Source of the DNA: Paenibacillus oleatilyticus
Lineage (GTDB): Bacteria; Bacillota; Bacilli; Paenibacillales; NBRC-103111
NCBI RefSeq assembly: GCF_018998565.1
Contig: NZ_JAHNZO010000006.1
Location: 1-64,000, forward strand
DNA length: 64,000 bases
Direction: 5' to 3'
Part shown: positions 15,210 to 23,786 of the stretch, piece after piece
How the letters are laid out: each line of letters opens with the position of its first letter
Position numbering within the stretch: position 1 is the first letter of the stretch
Notes under the pieces: generated by a model
What the model saw: the letters and a program-made list of their open reading frames with translations, nothing else
Told to the model about the DNA's origin: nothing
Databases searched by the model: none
Made by a program: the position numbers and the translations under genes

Positions 15210-18058
15210 GCTTGGTTCTCACCCATCCACTGCTTTATTCTTGGTACGAGCTGATTCGAATTCATGTGCTCGATTTTGGGGCCTGGCAGCGAATACAGGA
15301 AATATTTGCCGTAATTCGTGTCAATCACCCGGGTATCGTATATGATGACGATGCCTTTATCCGTAGCCGTGCGCACCAGCCTGCCGAAACCTTGCTTGAA
15401 CCTGATAACCGCCTGCGGTACCGACAGCTTCATGAACGGATTCTGGTTTCGCTGCTTGATCATCTCCGTCTTTGCTTCGATCAACGGATGGTTCGGCGGT
15501 TGAAACGGCAGCCTGACGATCGCCAGACAAGTAAGCGCATTTCCGGGAATATCGACACCTTCCCAGAAACTGCTTGTACCCAGCAGAACGCAGTTCGGAC
15601 TGTTCTGAAACAATCTTGTCAGCTTGCTCCGGTTGCTGCTGTCCACACCCTGACCCAGCACGCCGATGCCGAACGGGCTCAACATTTCTTTCAACGCGCC
15701 ATGAACCAGCTTAAGCATCCGGTTGGACGTGAACAATACCAGCATCCGGCCCCGTGTTTCCAGCGCTACCTCAGCCAGCGACGGCACGAGCCGGTCGACG
15801 AATTCCTTCTCGCCGCTGGCTCCGCGCAGCGTAGGAAAATCCCGAGGGATGGCCACGAGCGCCTGATCGCGGTAATTAAACGGCGAAGGAAGCTGAACGG
15901 TTTTCAGTTTGCCATCCGCTCCGTTTTCTCGCAAGCCCAACTGGTCGCACGTATAATCGAACGATTTGCCCACGGATAACGTGGCCGAGGTCAGAATGAC
16001 GCTATCCTTCGGTCCAAAGAAATGCTGCTTCAGCATCTCGCTGACGTCAATCGGCACGCAGAAAAGCTGAAGCGACCGGTTTCTGCTATAGGTCCCGGCT
16101 TCAAGCCAATAAACATAGTTCGCATCCGGCATCGTCATAAAGAAATGAAGCGAATCCCTGTGCCGGAACAGCTCCTTAACGGTCCCGCTAAGGTCCGTGA
16201 TCAAGCTTTGGACATCGTATTCGTCCTGCACCTCTTTGATCTCCGAGATCAGCTTGTCGAGCGGCTTCAGAGCTTCCCCGAAGTTAAGCTGCATATTCTC
16301 TTCAAGCACTTCCAGCTTATCCCAGCCTGTAGGCAGCGAGTCTTTTTTGACCCGATAGACAAGGCCATTTCCTTCCGATTGGGACGGATCGCTTCGCGAA
16401 GCCAGAAGCTGGTACAGCAGCTCCGTCAGCTGATCCCATTCTTCCTTCAGCTGCAGAAGCTTCTCGACAACGCGATCAATCGTTATGCACCAGCCTTGCG
16501 CACGCTCGTCCTCGAACCGCTGCAGCCGAATACGCAGATTGGACAATTGTCCTGAACGCGCATCTTTATAAAGCCAGAGGAGCGTGTTTGACAAACCATG
16601 GTAGTGCAGCTCGATCCCGAGATGCTTGCCGGCCACTTCCTCGAAGTGATGAGCTTCGTCGATAACCAAATGCTTGTATCCCGGCAGCAGCCGGTTTTCC
16701 GCTTTCATATCGGTGAACAGCAGCGAGTGGTTGGTAATGATGACATCTGCGGTGTTCGCCTCGTGACGGGCGCGGTGATAGAAGCATTTTTTAAACCAAG
16801 GGCAGGCGCGGTTCAAGCAGGAATCCGTATCGCTTTCCACCGATTGCCAAAACTGTTTTCCTTTATTGGCGAAATGAAGCTCCTCTTCATCTCCATGCTT
16901 CGTTTCTCCCAGCCAGACAAGCATCTGCCCGGCTGTAATCCGGTCTTCCTTGCCGTGCTCGAAGTCGAGCATATTCATTTTATGCTCGAATTTGCGCAGG
17001 CACAAGTAGTGGCTCCGCCCCTTCAGAACGGCCGCCCGGAAGCCAACGGGGAACAGCTCGTGCAGCAACGGCACATCCCGTTCTCGGAGCTGCTCTTGCA
17101 GATTGATGGTATGCGTGCTAACCAGCATTTTCTTGTCCTGTTTGAGCCCGTAATACAGCGAAGGAATCAGGTAGCCGAGCGATTTCCCGGTGCCTGTGCC
17201 GGCTTCGATCATCAGGTGCTTGCCGTCTTCGAATGCCGTCTCCACCTCACTGAGCATTTGCACCTGAGACTCCCTGTCCTCGTAAGCGGCAAAACGCTGC
17301 TGAAGCTCTCGTTTAAGTTGATCGTAAAATGAAGGAAAATCGTCCGGCAGGCGCAGGACATCTTCCTCCTCCCGCACCGGCTCTTCTTCTCCCCATTCTC
17401 CAACGTTCAAGGCAAATTGGCGGAAATAACGATCCATGTCCGGATCAAGCGGCTGATGCAGCTCTTTATATTGCCGCATTTCGCTCACAAGCCAGCCGAA
17501 ATCTCCCGCCGAATCGGCAAATACCAGCTCCAGCCTTTGCAGAGTAAGCAGCGGTAGCGATTGAAACCGCTCCATGCAACAGAGCCAGATCAGCGCGGTG
17601 ACCTCGGCATCGCTATCCGCCTGATGCGGCCGTTCGTGTTCGATCCCGAAAGCGTGGCAAACCATCGAAAGCTGCAGACTCGACAAACCGGGAAACAAGA
17701 CGCGCAGCGCGTCCATCGTGTCCAATACGCGTCCGTCGAACGGGAAGTAACCGTTATCGTCCAGCGCCCGCTGCAGAAAAGCAAGGTCAAAGGAAATATT
17801 ATGACCCACCAGAACTGCGTCTTGAAGGAGAGGAACCATCTCGGCAATAACCTCTTCCATCGCGGGTGCATCCTTAACCATATCGTCGTCGATTCCGGTA
17901 AGCGTTGTAATTGAAGAAGGTATACTTATGCCCGGATTGACGAGAGAAGTATACCTGTCGGTCATTTCATGGTCGTTTATAAGAAAGAGCCCGACTTGGA
18001 TAATGCGATCCGTCGCCGTGCTCCCCGTCGTTTCAAAATCTAAAACTGCAAATTTCAT
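15206..18058 (-). CDS. dinG: DinG-family helicase with N-terminal 3'-5' exonuclease domain
   Basis: A 950-residue fusion of a DnaQ-like exonuclease (DFETTG, GHNISFDLAFL, HQADSDAEV; residues about 1-170) with an XPD/DinG superfamily 2 helicase (Walker A EAGTGTGKS, DEAH box VIDEAHHFEE, C-terminal GFGRLVR). Four cysteines lie in the iron-sulfur region: one in HYLCLRKF and three in CLNRACPWFKKC, spaced C-x4-C-x5-C as in E. coli DinG, so a [4Fe-4S] cluster is likely. The ATG at 18058 (MKFAVLDFETTG) is chosen on homology; its ribosome binding site is weak (AAGGGATT about 12 nt away). Overlaps rex by 4 nt. Confidence 0.92.
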   Translation of the reverse strand: MKFAVLDFETTGSTATDRIIQVGLFLINDHEMTDRYTSLVNPGISIPSSITTLTGIDDDMVKDAPAMEEVIAEMVPLLQDAVLVGHNISFDLAFLQRALDDNGYFPFDGRVLDTMDALRVLFPGLSSLQLSMVCHAFGIEHERPHQADSDAEVTALIWLCCMERFQSLPLLTLQRLELVFADSAGDFGWLVSEMRQYKELHQPLDPDMDRYFRQFALNVGEWGEEEPVREEEDVLRLPDDFPSFYDQLKRELQQRFAAYEDRESQVQMLSEVETAFEDGKHLMIEAGTGTGKSLGYLIPSLYYGLKQDKKMLVSTHTINLQEQLRERDVPLLHELFPVGFRAAVLKGRSHYLCLRKFEHKMNMLDFEHGKEDRITAGQMLVWLGETKHGDEEELHFANKGKQFWQSVESDTDSCLNRACPWFKKCFYHRARHEANTADVIITNHSLLFTDMKAENRLLPGYKHLVIDEAHHFEEVAGKHLGIELHYHGLSNTLLWLYKDARSGQLSNLRIRLQRFEDERAQGWCITIDRVVEKLLQLKEEWDQLTELLYQLLASRSDPSQSEGNGLVYRVKKDSLPTGWDKLEVLEENMQLNFGEALKPLDKLISEIKEVQDEYDVQSLITDLSGTVKELFRHRDSLHFFMTMPDANYVYWLEAGTYSRNRSLQLFCVPIDVSEMLKQHFFGPKDSVILTSATLSVGKSFDYTCDQLGLRENGADGKLKTVQLPSPFNYRDQALVAIPRDFPTLRGASGEKEFVDRLVPSLAEVALETRGRMLVLFTSNRMLKLVHGALKEMLSPFGIGVLGQGVDSSNRSKLTRLFQNSPNCVLLGTSSFWEGVDIPGNALTCLAIVRLPFQPPNHPLIEAKTEMIKQRNQNPFMKLSVPQAVIRFKQGFGRLVRTATDKGIVIIYDTRVIDTNYGKYFLYSLPGPKIEHMNSNQLVPRIKQWMGENQA

Positions 18059-18171
18059 CGGAGTCGTGTCAATCCCTTCATTCCCACTCTTCTCATAAGC
18101 ATACCAATACTGAGGGAAAAAGGGAATAGCAAACTTACCCTTTTTACAAAAAAACAGGAACGAACATTCGG

Positions 18172-18819
18172 TTAATCCGTAGGCCGCGACATGTCGAATA
18201 CAAACTGAAGCCCGCCCTTTTTCTCGCAACAAACCCCCAAATCGAGCAAAGGCTGAACGCTGGAAGGATCGGTCCGGTAAGCCATATTAAACAGTTCGCA
18301 CGCTTTGTCCATATTGTGCAGCTGCGCTTGTATGCATCCCATGGCATTAAAGGAAATCGCTTTGAGCTGCATGTTTTCGGTCAGCCGGGATAAAAATTGA
18401 AAATGCAGGTAGCTTTCTCCGGCTTCCCCTTTGCGCAAGTAAGACATGGCCAAATAAATCCGAGCCAAATTGAAATCGGGTTGGAGCCGGATCAGCTCGT
18501 CGAATTCGGCAATCGCCCGGTCGAACATATGGAGCTTGTAATATCCTTGTCCCCGGATAAACAAATCGGTTCGTTTGCCTGAAAATTCGGGATCGAGCGG
18601 ATCGGCTCCCATACCGTTCAATGAAATGCCGGCAATGCTTATCAGCTTACTCCATTTCTCTTCGAACTGCAGCCATTCTTCAATGCAGGCGTCGCTCATC
18701 GCCTTCAGAGCCCGCAGCTTTTCCTGCAGCTCCCTGCGTGCGGCGCCTTGGGAGGACGGGTATTGCGAGATGACTTCATCCAGCATTTCGTTCATGGAAG
18801 CAAAAAGATGTTTAAACAT
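18172..18819 (-). CDS. Tetratricopeptide-repeat protein
   Basis: A 215-residue soluble helical protein. After an N-terminal coiled-coil-like region (residues 1-60), three or so TPR units are visible: GYYKLHMFDRAIAEFDELI, ARIYLAMSYLRKGEAGESY and AISFNAMGCIQAQLHNMDKA. The start MFKHLFASM at 18819 follows AGGTGGGAT. It sits between panD and dinG on the same strand with a 118-nt gap from panD, and probably mediates protein contacts. The partner is unknown. Confidence 0.75.
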   Translation of the reverse strand: MFKHLFASMNEMLDEVISQYPSSQGAARRELQEKLRALKAMSDACIEEWLQFEEKWSKLISIAGISLNGMGADPLDPEFSGKRTDLFIRGQGYYKLHMFDRAIAEFDELIRLQPDFNLARIYLAMSYLRKGEAGESYLHFQFLSRLTENMQLKAISFNAMGCIQAQLHNMDKACELFNMAYRTDPSSVQPLLDLGVCCEKKGGLQFVFDMSRPTD

Positions 18820-18937
18820 CGGCCTATCCCACCTTTGCTTCTTTTCCCACAGCAGCTTTAAACGTCTTCGCCGCGGCTGTGGCGCCAGCTGTGATCGTAT
18901 CTACATTGTGCGTCTACCCGTCCCGTTTCATTCTCGT

Positions 18938-19321
18938 TTAAAGGACCGTGGAATGAATTTCTTCCTTCAACACACCGACGACTTGATTGTTCTCGCCCAT
19001 AATGGCAATGCTCGGGGTATGCTTGCGGGCTTCTTCGTCCGATAACATGACGTACGATAAAATAATGACAATATCTCCCGGGTGGACCATTCTGGCCGCA
19101 GCGCCGTTCAAGCAGACGACACCCGAGCCCCGCGGTCCGGGAATGATATAGGTCTCGAATCTGGCACCGTTATTATTGTTGACAATTTGGACTTTTTCGT
19201 TTGGCAGCATGTCGACCAGATCCAGCAAATCCTGATCGATCGTAATGCTCCCGACATAGTTTAAATTGGCTTCCGTTACGGTCGCACGGTGAATTTTCGA
19301 TTTTAGCATGGTACGAAACAT
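18938..19321 (-). CDS. panD: Aspartate 1-decarboxylase
   Basis: Pyruvoyl enzyme that makes beta-alanine from aspartate for pantothenate and CoA synthesis. The 127-residue proenzyme has the self-cleavage site Gly-Ser in NYVGSITID (Ser25 becomes the pyruvoyl group) and the conserved [12 protein letters not shown]. It follows panC by 56 nt; with panB it completes the pathway block in the order panB-panC-panD. Confidence 0.96.
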   Translation of the reverse strand: MFRTMLKSKIHRATVTEANLNYVGSITIDQDLLDLVDMLPNEKVQIVNNNNGARFETYIIPGPRGSGVVCLNGAAARMVHPGDIVIILSYVMLSDEEARKHTPSIAIMGENNQVVGVLKEEIHSTVL

Positions 19322-19377
19322 GGCTGACGCCTCCTACGTTTTTGCGCTCTCGGGATACCTGTCCCTAAGCTGTCGGA

Positions 19378-20265
19378 TTACGAATGGCTCAATGAAGCAA
19401 CGGGAGCATGAAGTATCCGGTTATCGATCAAGCGCGTTCCCCCGAAACGGACGGCCACAGCGATAATAATTCTTTCTTCACTGCTCCAAAAATCCAATGG
19501 AGCCAGATCCGGATAAGACAGCAGCTCCACATAATCGATATCGGCCAAAGGTGCGGACTGAATATGCCGAACGACCTTCTGCCTCAGCTCTTCCGGGGAA
19601 ATCGCTTCTTGACGAGCTTTGAGCAGCGATTCCGCCTCTTCCAGAGCTGCGGAAAGGACAAGGGCTTGCTTTCTCTCTTCCTCGCTCAAATACACGTTGC
19701 GCGAGCTCATCGCGAGTCCGTCTTCTTCCCGGACAATCGGACATGGGACGATGGTGACAGGAATGTTCAGATCGTACACCATCTGCTCGATGACCGCTAC
19801 CTGCTGGGCATCCTTCATCCCGAAATAAGCTTTGTCAGGCTGTACGATATTCAGCAGCTTGGTAACGACCGTCGCAACACCGTCAAAATGGCCAGGCCGG
19901 GAAGCTCCGCACAGACGCTCGGTTACTCCGGAGACAGAGACTATCGTTCTGGTCGGCTTCGGGTACATCTCGCTTGCCTGCGGGAAAAATACGATATCTG
20001 TCCCGGCTTCACGCGCGACGGCCATATCCCGCTCCTCGTCCCGCGGATACCGTTCCAAATCTTCGTTCGGTCCGAATTGCAGCGGATTGACGAAAATGCT
20101 CAGGATAACGACGTCGCACTCTTTGCGCGCGGCTTCGAGCAGCGAGGCATGGCCTCGGTGCAGGAAGCCCATTGTCGGCACGAAGCCGATGCGTACGGCC
20201 GGATTGGCGACCCGTTTTGCTTTAATCAACTGTCGTAATGATTCAATCTGATGAACAGTCTGCAT
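19378..20265 (-). CDS. panC: Pantothenate synthetase
   Basis: ATP-dependent ligase joining pantoate and beta-alanine, 295 residues. The nucleotide-binding HxGH segment is in GFVPTMGFLHRGHASL and the KMSKS-like region in AMSSRNVYLSEEER. The pantoate-binding region FVNPLQFGPNEDLERYPR is intact. It starts 21 nt after panB. The ribosome binding site is weak (GGAG about 14 nt upstream), suggesting coupling to panB translation. Confidence 0.96.
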   Translation of the reverse strand: MQTVHQIESLRQLIKAKRVANPAVRIGFVPTMGFLHRGHASLLEAARKECDVVILSIFVNPLQFGPNEDLERYPRDEERDMAVAREAGTDIVFFPQASEMYPKPTRTIVSVSGVTERLCGASRPGHFDGVATVVTKLLNIVQPDKAYFGMKDAQQVAVIEQMVYDLNIPVTIVPCPIVREEDGLAMSSRNVYLSEEERKQALVLSAALEEAESLLKARQEAISPEELRQKVVRHIQSAPLADIDYVELLSYPDLAPLDFWSSEERIIIAVAVRFGGTRLIDNRILHAPVASLSHS

Positions 20266-20286
20266 CGGTAATCGAAGCTCCGTTTC

Positions 20287-21162
20287 TTATTCTCTATATG
20301 CTGCTACAGGTTTCCCGCCACCGTACAAGGACTCCGCCACTTCGTCGTCCATACGGAACGAATGCTCCGGCCCGGGGAAGCTGCGCTGCTTCACGTCGTC
20401 TACATACTGGCGAAGCCCGCTGCGGATCATCTCGCCGACATTTCCGTAGGTCTTCACAAAACGCTTCGGATGAATGTCCGATCCGTAGCCGAGCGCATCG
20501 TGAAATACGAGCACCTGACCGTCGCAATCTTTGCCGGCGCCAATCCCGATGGTCGGTATGGACAGCTTGCTTGTCAGATGTGCGGCCACTTGGTCGGTCA
20601 CCAGCTCCAGCACGATGGAGAAAGCACCGGCCTGCTCTAAGGCTTTGGCATCGTCAAGCAATTTTTGCGCTTGCGCGACTGTCTTGCCCTGGATTTTATA
20701 ACCGCCGATCTGGTGAATCGACTGAGGGGTCAAACCGAGATGGGCCATCACAGGAATGCCGGCTTGCACAAGTGCTTCAACCGTCGGCGCAATCTCTGCT
20801 CCGCCCTCCATCTTCACCGCTTTGGCCAGCCCTTCCTGCATAATCCGTCCCGCATTCCGCAGCGACGCATCGATGCTGCCGTGATACGTATTAAACGGAA
20901 GATCCGTTACCACAAAGCTGGTCCGGACCGCACGCGTCACCGCACGCGAGTGATAGATCATATCATCCAGCGTGACGGGGACCGTCGAATCGTAGCCGAG
21001 CACGACATTGCCCAGCGAATCTCCCACAAGAATGACATCGATGCCGGCTTCCTCCGCCAGCATAGCCGTCGGGTAATCGTAGGCCGTCATCACGCTGATC
21101 GGAATCCCGTCTTCTTTCATTTTTCTCAGTTTGGCCGTCGTTACCGGTTTGCGCATGTTCAT
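20287..21162 (-). CDS. panB: 3-methyl-2-oxobutanoate hydroxymethyltransferase
   Basis: First committed enzyme of pantoate synthesis; it adds a hydroxymethyl group from methylenetetrahydrofolate to ketoisovalerate. The ATG at 21162 (MNMRKPVTTAKLRKMK) has AAGGTG six nt upstream; the longer frame to 21285 would run into the upstream terminator and is rejected. VGDSLGNVVLGYDSTVPVTL, GHLGLTPQS-like AHLGLTPQSIHQIGG and GIGAGKDCDGQVLV are family hallmarks with metal and substrate residues. The stretch between birA and this gene carries a candidate promoter and terminator. Confidence 0.96.
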   Translation of the reverse strand: MNMRKPVTTAKLRKMKEDGIPISVMTAYDYPTAMLAEEAGIDVILVGDSLGNVVLGYDSTVPVTLDDMIYHSRAVTRAVRTSFVVTDLPFNTYHGSIDASLRNAGRIMQEGLAKAVKMEGGAEIAPTVEALVQAGIPVMAHLGLTPQSIHQIGGYKIQGKTVAQAQKLLDDAKALEQAGAFSIVLELVTDQVAAHLTSKLSIPTIGIGAGKDCDGQVLVFHDALGYGSDIHPKRFVKTYGNVGEMIRSGLRQYVDDVKQRSFPGPEHSFRMDDEVAESLYGGGKPVAAYRE

Positions 21163-21283
21163 GATTAACACCTTGCCTTCCGGGTTGGAATGGTTCAGGG
21201 TTCCGTCCGCTCGGGGAGCATCTCCCTCTGCCGTCCTTCCTCCTGATAGTATTGCGATAATCGGCCGGATTGTTGCAAAGAGC

Positions 21284-21320
21284 AAAAAAACCTTTCAGCC
21301 CATACGGAGGCTAAAAGGTT
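21284..21320 (-). terminator. Terminator/attenuator-like hairpin before panB
   Basis: AACCTTT-AGCC pairs with GGCT-AAAGGTT around an eight-base loop, with seven T on the minus strand. It lies 122 nt upstream of panB and downstream of a candidate promoter, so it may attenuate panBCD rather than just end birA transcription. Nothing else was seen between it and panB. Confidence 0.7.
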
Positions 21321-21417
21321 CACATGTCCTTCTCATATGATCCTTCTGTCTCGGTCCGGTTAGGCTCAGAGCAGAATCCGACATAATGCTTGGGTATTGC
21401 TATTCGGTTGTTCAAGC

Positions 21418-21472
21418 AAAAAAACATACGGTTGAAGTACAGCTCCATACGGATACCGTCTTCGTACCGTAC
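21418..21472 (-). terminator. Likely birA terminator
   Basis: An outer stem TACGGT/ACCGTA with inner paired segments, followed on the minus strand by seven T. It lies 26 nt after the birA stop. Its 5' arm overlaps the start region expected for the promoter at 21473-21501. Confidence 0.5.
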
Positions 21473-21501
21473 ATTATACCAAAGTTTTCAACTTGTGTCA
21501 C
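21473..21501 (-). promoter_or_regulatory. Candidate sigma-A promoter for panBCD leader
   Basis: Minus strand GTGACA, a 17-nt spacer, then TATAAT with an extended-10 TG (TGGTATAAT). It overlaps the birA stop codon. A transcript from here would have a leader of about 300 nt before panB. Confidence 0.6.
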
Positions 21502-22472
21502 CCAAAACTGATATCGGCGGAATACAGCTTTTTTACCGATCCGTCTGCAAGGCGAAGTAGTAGAGCGCCATGCTCATCGATTCCCTCGGCAAATCCTTCG
21601 AATTCTCCTTGAGGCGTCCGGCAGCGGATATTCCGGTGAAGCGATACGTTCAGCGCTTCCCACAACAATTTGATGGGAGCAAAGCCCTCCCACCGGTACA
21701 ACTCGTACAACTGCTCCCACTCCAGCAAAAACCGGCTGAGCACCTCGATTCGGTCCACCTGACGACCTGCCTCGATGGCCAGCGATGTGGCCGTATCCCG
21801 CAGCTCCGGAGGAAAATCGTCCGTTTGCAGATTCACACTGATGCCGACTCCGGCGACAATGTGCTGCAGCCGCTCATCCTCGGCGCTCGATTCGAGCAAA
21901 ATGCCGGCGACCTTCTTGCCGCCGACAAGCAGATCGTTAGGCCATTTGATCCCCGCCTCCACCCCTGTCGCGCTGCGGATGGCCCGGCATAAAGCGACAG
22001 CAACGAGCAGAGTCAATTGAGGAGTAAATAACAAAGGAATCCAAACCGGCTTCAAAATCAGGCTCATCCAGATGCCTTTTCCGATCGGAGAATGCCACTG
22101 GCGTCCCATCCGGCCTTTCCCGGCCGTTTGCTCTTCCGTCAGAATAAGCGTGCCTTCCTCCGCACCTTCCGCGACACAGCGCGCCGCGACGATTTGCGTC
22201 GACTCCACTTGGTCGTAATATTTCACGAACCGGCCGAACCGTTCCGTCTCCAGCTTCAATTGCAGGCGGCTCATATCCAGCCTGTCCGGCTTGGCTAGCA
22301 GCCGGTAGCCTTTGCGCGATACCGCTTCGAAACGGTATCCTTGCTGCCGCAAACGCTCGATCTGCTTCCAAACGGCCGTCCGGCTGACTCCAAGCTCCTC
22401 GCTCAGCTGTTCGCCTGACAAAAATTTGCCGTCCGATTGCTCGAACAGTCCGATCAGTCGATCCGTCATCAT
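21498..22472 (-). CDS. birA: Biotin-protein ligase / biotin operon repressor
   Basis: Bifunctional BirA of 324 residues. The N-terminal helix-turn-helix (about 15-45: GEQLSEELGVSRTAVWKQIE) binds biotin operators; the ligase domain carries the biotinyl-AMP loop GKGRMGRQWHSP, KWPNDLLVGGKKVAGILLE and a small C-terminal SH3-like domain. The start overlaps the cca stop by 4 nt (ATGA), as in B. subtilis where birA follows cca. Confidence 0.96.
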   Translation of the reverse strand: MMTDRLIGLFEQSDGKFLSGEQLSEELGVSRTAVWKQIERLRQQGYRFEAVSRKGYRLLAKPDRLDMSRLQLKLETERFGRFVKYYDQVESTQIVAARCVAEGAEEGTLILTEEQTAGKGRMGRQWHSPIGKGIWMSLILKPVWIPLLFTPQLTLLVAVALCRAIRSATGVEAGIKWPNDLLVGGKKVAGILLESSAEDERLQHIVAGVGISVNLQTDDFPPELRDTATSLAIEAGRQVDRIEVLSRFLLEWEQLYELYRWEGFAPIKLLWEALNVSLHRNIRCRTPQGEFEGFAEGIDEHGALLLRLADGSVKKLYSADISFG

Positions 22473-23764
22473 TCATCGTTCTCCTGCATTTTATCGTAAT
22501 GCTCCCGGGCTGCTGCTAGCAGCGTTTCTTTGTCATTGGGTAGTTCGCCGAGCGCAGCAGCTTCAAGCAATCGGTGCAGCAGCCGGCCGGTCCACGGACC
22601 GCCTTTGACTCCCAGATGGCCCATAAGCTCTTTCCCTCCGACAGCAAGCTCTGCAAGAGCCGAAACGGGCATCTGCTCATGCCATACGGGGCCTAATCTT
22701 CTCCATACATCCACTGCCCTGCCTACCTTGACGTTGTCAGTCCGAATCGGGGCGGACTCCAGCAGGTAAATCTCTCTTAACGTACGGAGCGCAGAAACGC
22801 CATAGGTAAGCGCGGCGGCGATCCATCTTCGTCTCAAGTATGATTCTTCGTCCCATTCCTTCGCGTCATCCAATCCGGATACAAGAACGGTGTGCGCGGC
22901 AACGATTCGTTTGACTGTCTCCATCTGCTGTCTGGAAAAGGTTAGCTTGATCATATCCGCTTCAACATCCGCCGGATCGGCTTCCAGTCGAATGTAGATA
23001 AAAGCCAGCCGATGCTCCATTTCCATTAACCGAGAGAGAGGCGGCCACTCCGTCTCCTTGTCCAGACCGGAAAGCAGCAGCTCCTGCTTCACATGACGGA
23101 GCGCCCGGCTTTCCGCGAGCAACTCCAGGGCCCTGTTCGGATCGCTGCCCCCAACCATGCGCTCCAGCTCCGCCCGGATACGTTCCATGGCGATATGCCG
23201 CAGAAGCGAAATGCCGGAATTCAGAGCGTCCCAGGTCGCCTGTTCCACCCTCAGGCCGTATTCCGACGCAAAACGGAGGCAACGCATCATTCGCAGCGCA
23301 TCTTCCCCGAACCGTTCTTCCGCTTGACCGACGCAGCGAAGTACGCCGCGTTCCAAATCCTTCAGGCCATCGAACGGATCGATCAGATCGCCGCTTTGAT
23401 CGATAGCCATCGCATTCATCGTGAAATCGCGCCGCTGCAAATCCTCAGTCAAGCTTTCGATATACTCCACCTCGGTCGGGCGGCGGAATGCTTCGTATCC
23501 GCCTTCCCGCCGAAATGTAGTCACTTCGTAGGGCTTCTTGCCGATAACGACCGTGACCGTCCCATGCTGCAAGCCGGTAGGCACGGTGCGCTCAAAGAGC
23601 CCCTGCACCTGGTCAGGATGAGCGGAGGTGGCAATATCGTAATCCTTTACGGGACGGCCGAGCTGTTCGTCCCGAACGCATCCGCCCACCAAATAAGCCT
23701 CGAAGCCCGCCTCGCACAAGCGCCGGACAATCTGCATGGCCCCCTGCTTTAAAGCATCGCTCAT
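22469..23764 (-). CDS. cca: CCA tRNA nucleotidyltransferase
   Basis: Class II enzyme that adds or repairs the 3' CCA of tRNAs, 431 residues. LVGGCVRDEQLG and the catalytic carboxylates in KDYDIATSAHP lie near the N-terminus; RRDFTMNAMAID and the RMMRCLRFAS region follow. The only tRNA gene in this window (tRNA-Pro) lacks an encoded CCA, so this activity is required for it. Confidence 0.96.
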   Translation of the reverse strand: MSDALKQGAMQIVRRLCEAGFEAYLVGGCVRDEQLGRPVKDYDIATSAHPDQVQGLFERTVPTGLQHGTVTVVIGKKPYEVTTFRREGGYEAFRRPTEVEYIESLTEDLQRRDFTMNAMAIDQSGDLIDPFDGLKDLERGVLRCVGQAEERFGEDALRMMRCLRFASEYGLRVEQATWDALNSGISLLRHIAMERIRAELERMVGGSDPNRALELLAESRALRHVKQELLLSGLDKETEWPPLSRLMEMEHRLAFIYIRLEADPADVEADMIKLTFSRQQMETVKRIVAAHTVLVSGLDDAKEWDEESYLRRRWIAAALTYGVSALRTLREIYLLESAPIRTDNVKVGRAVDVWRRLGPVWHEQMPVSALAELAVGGKELMGHLGVKGGPWTGRLLHRLLEAAALGELPNDKETLLAAAREHYDKMQENDE

Positions 23765-23786
23765 CTATGTAATCCCGCTTCCTTTG

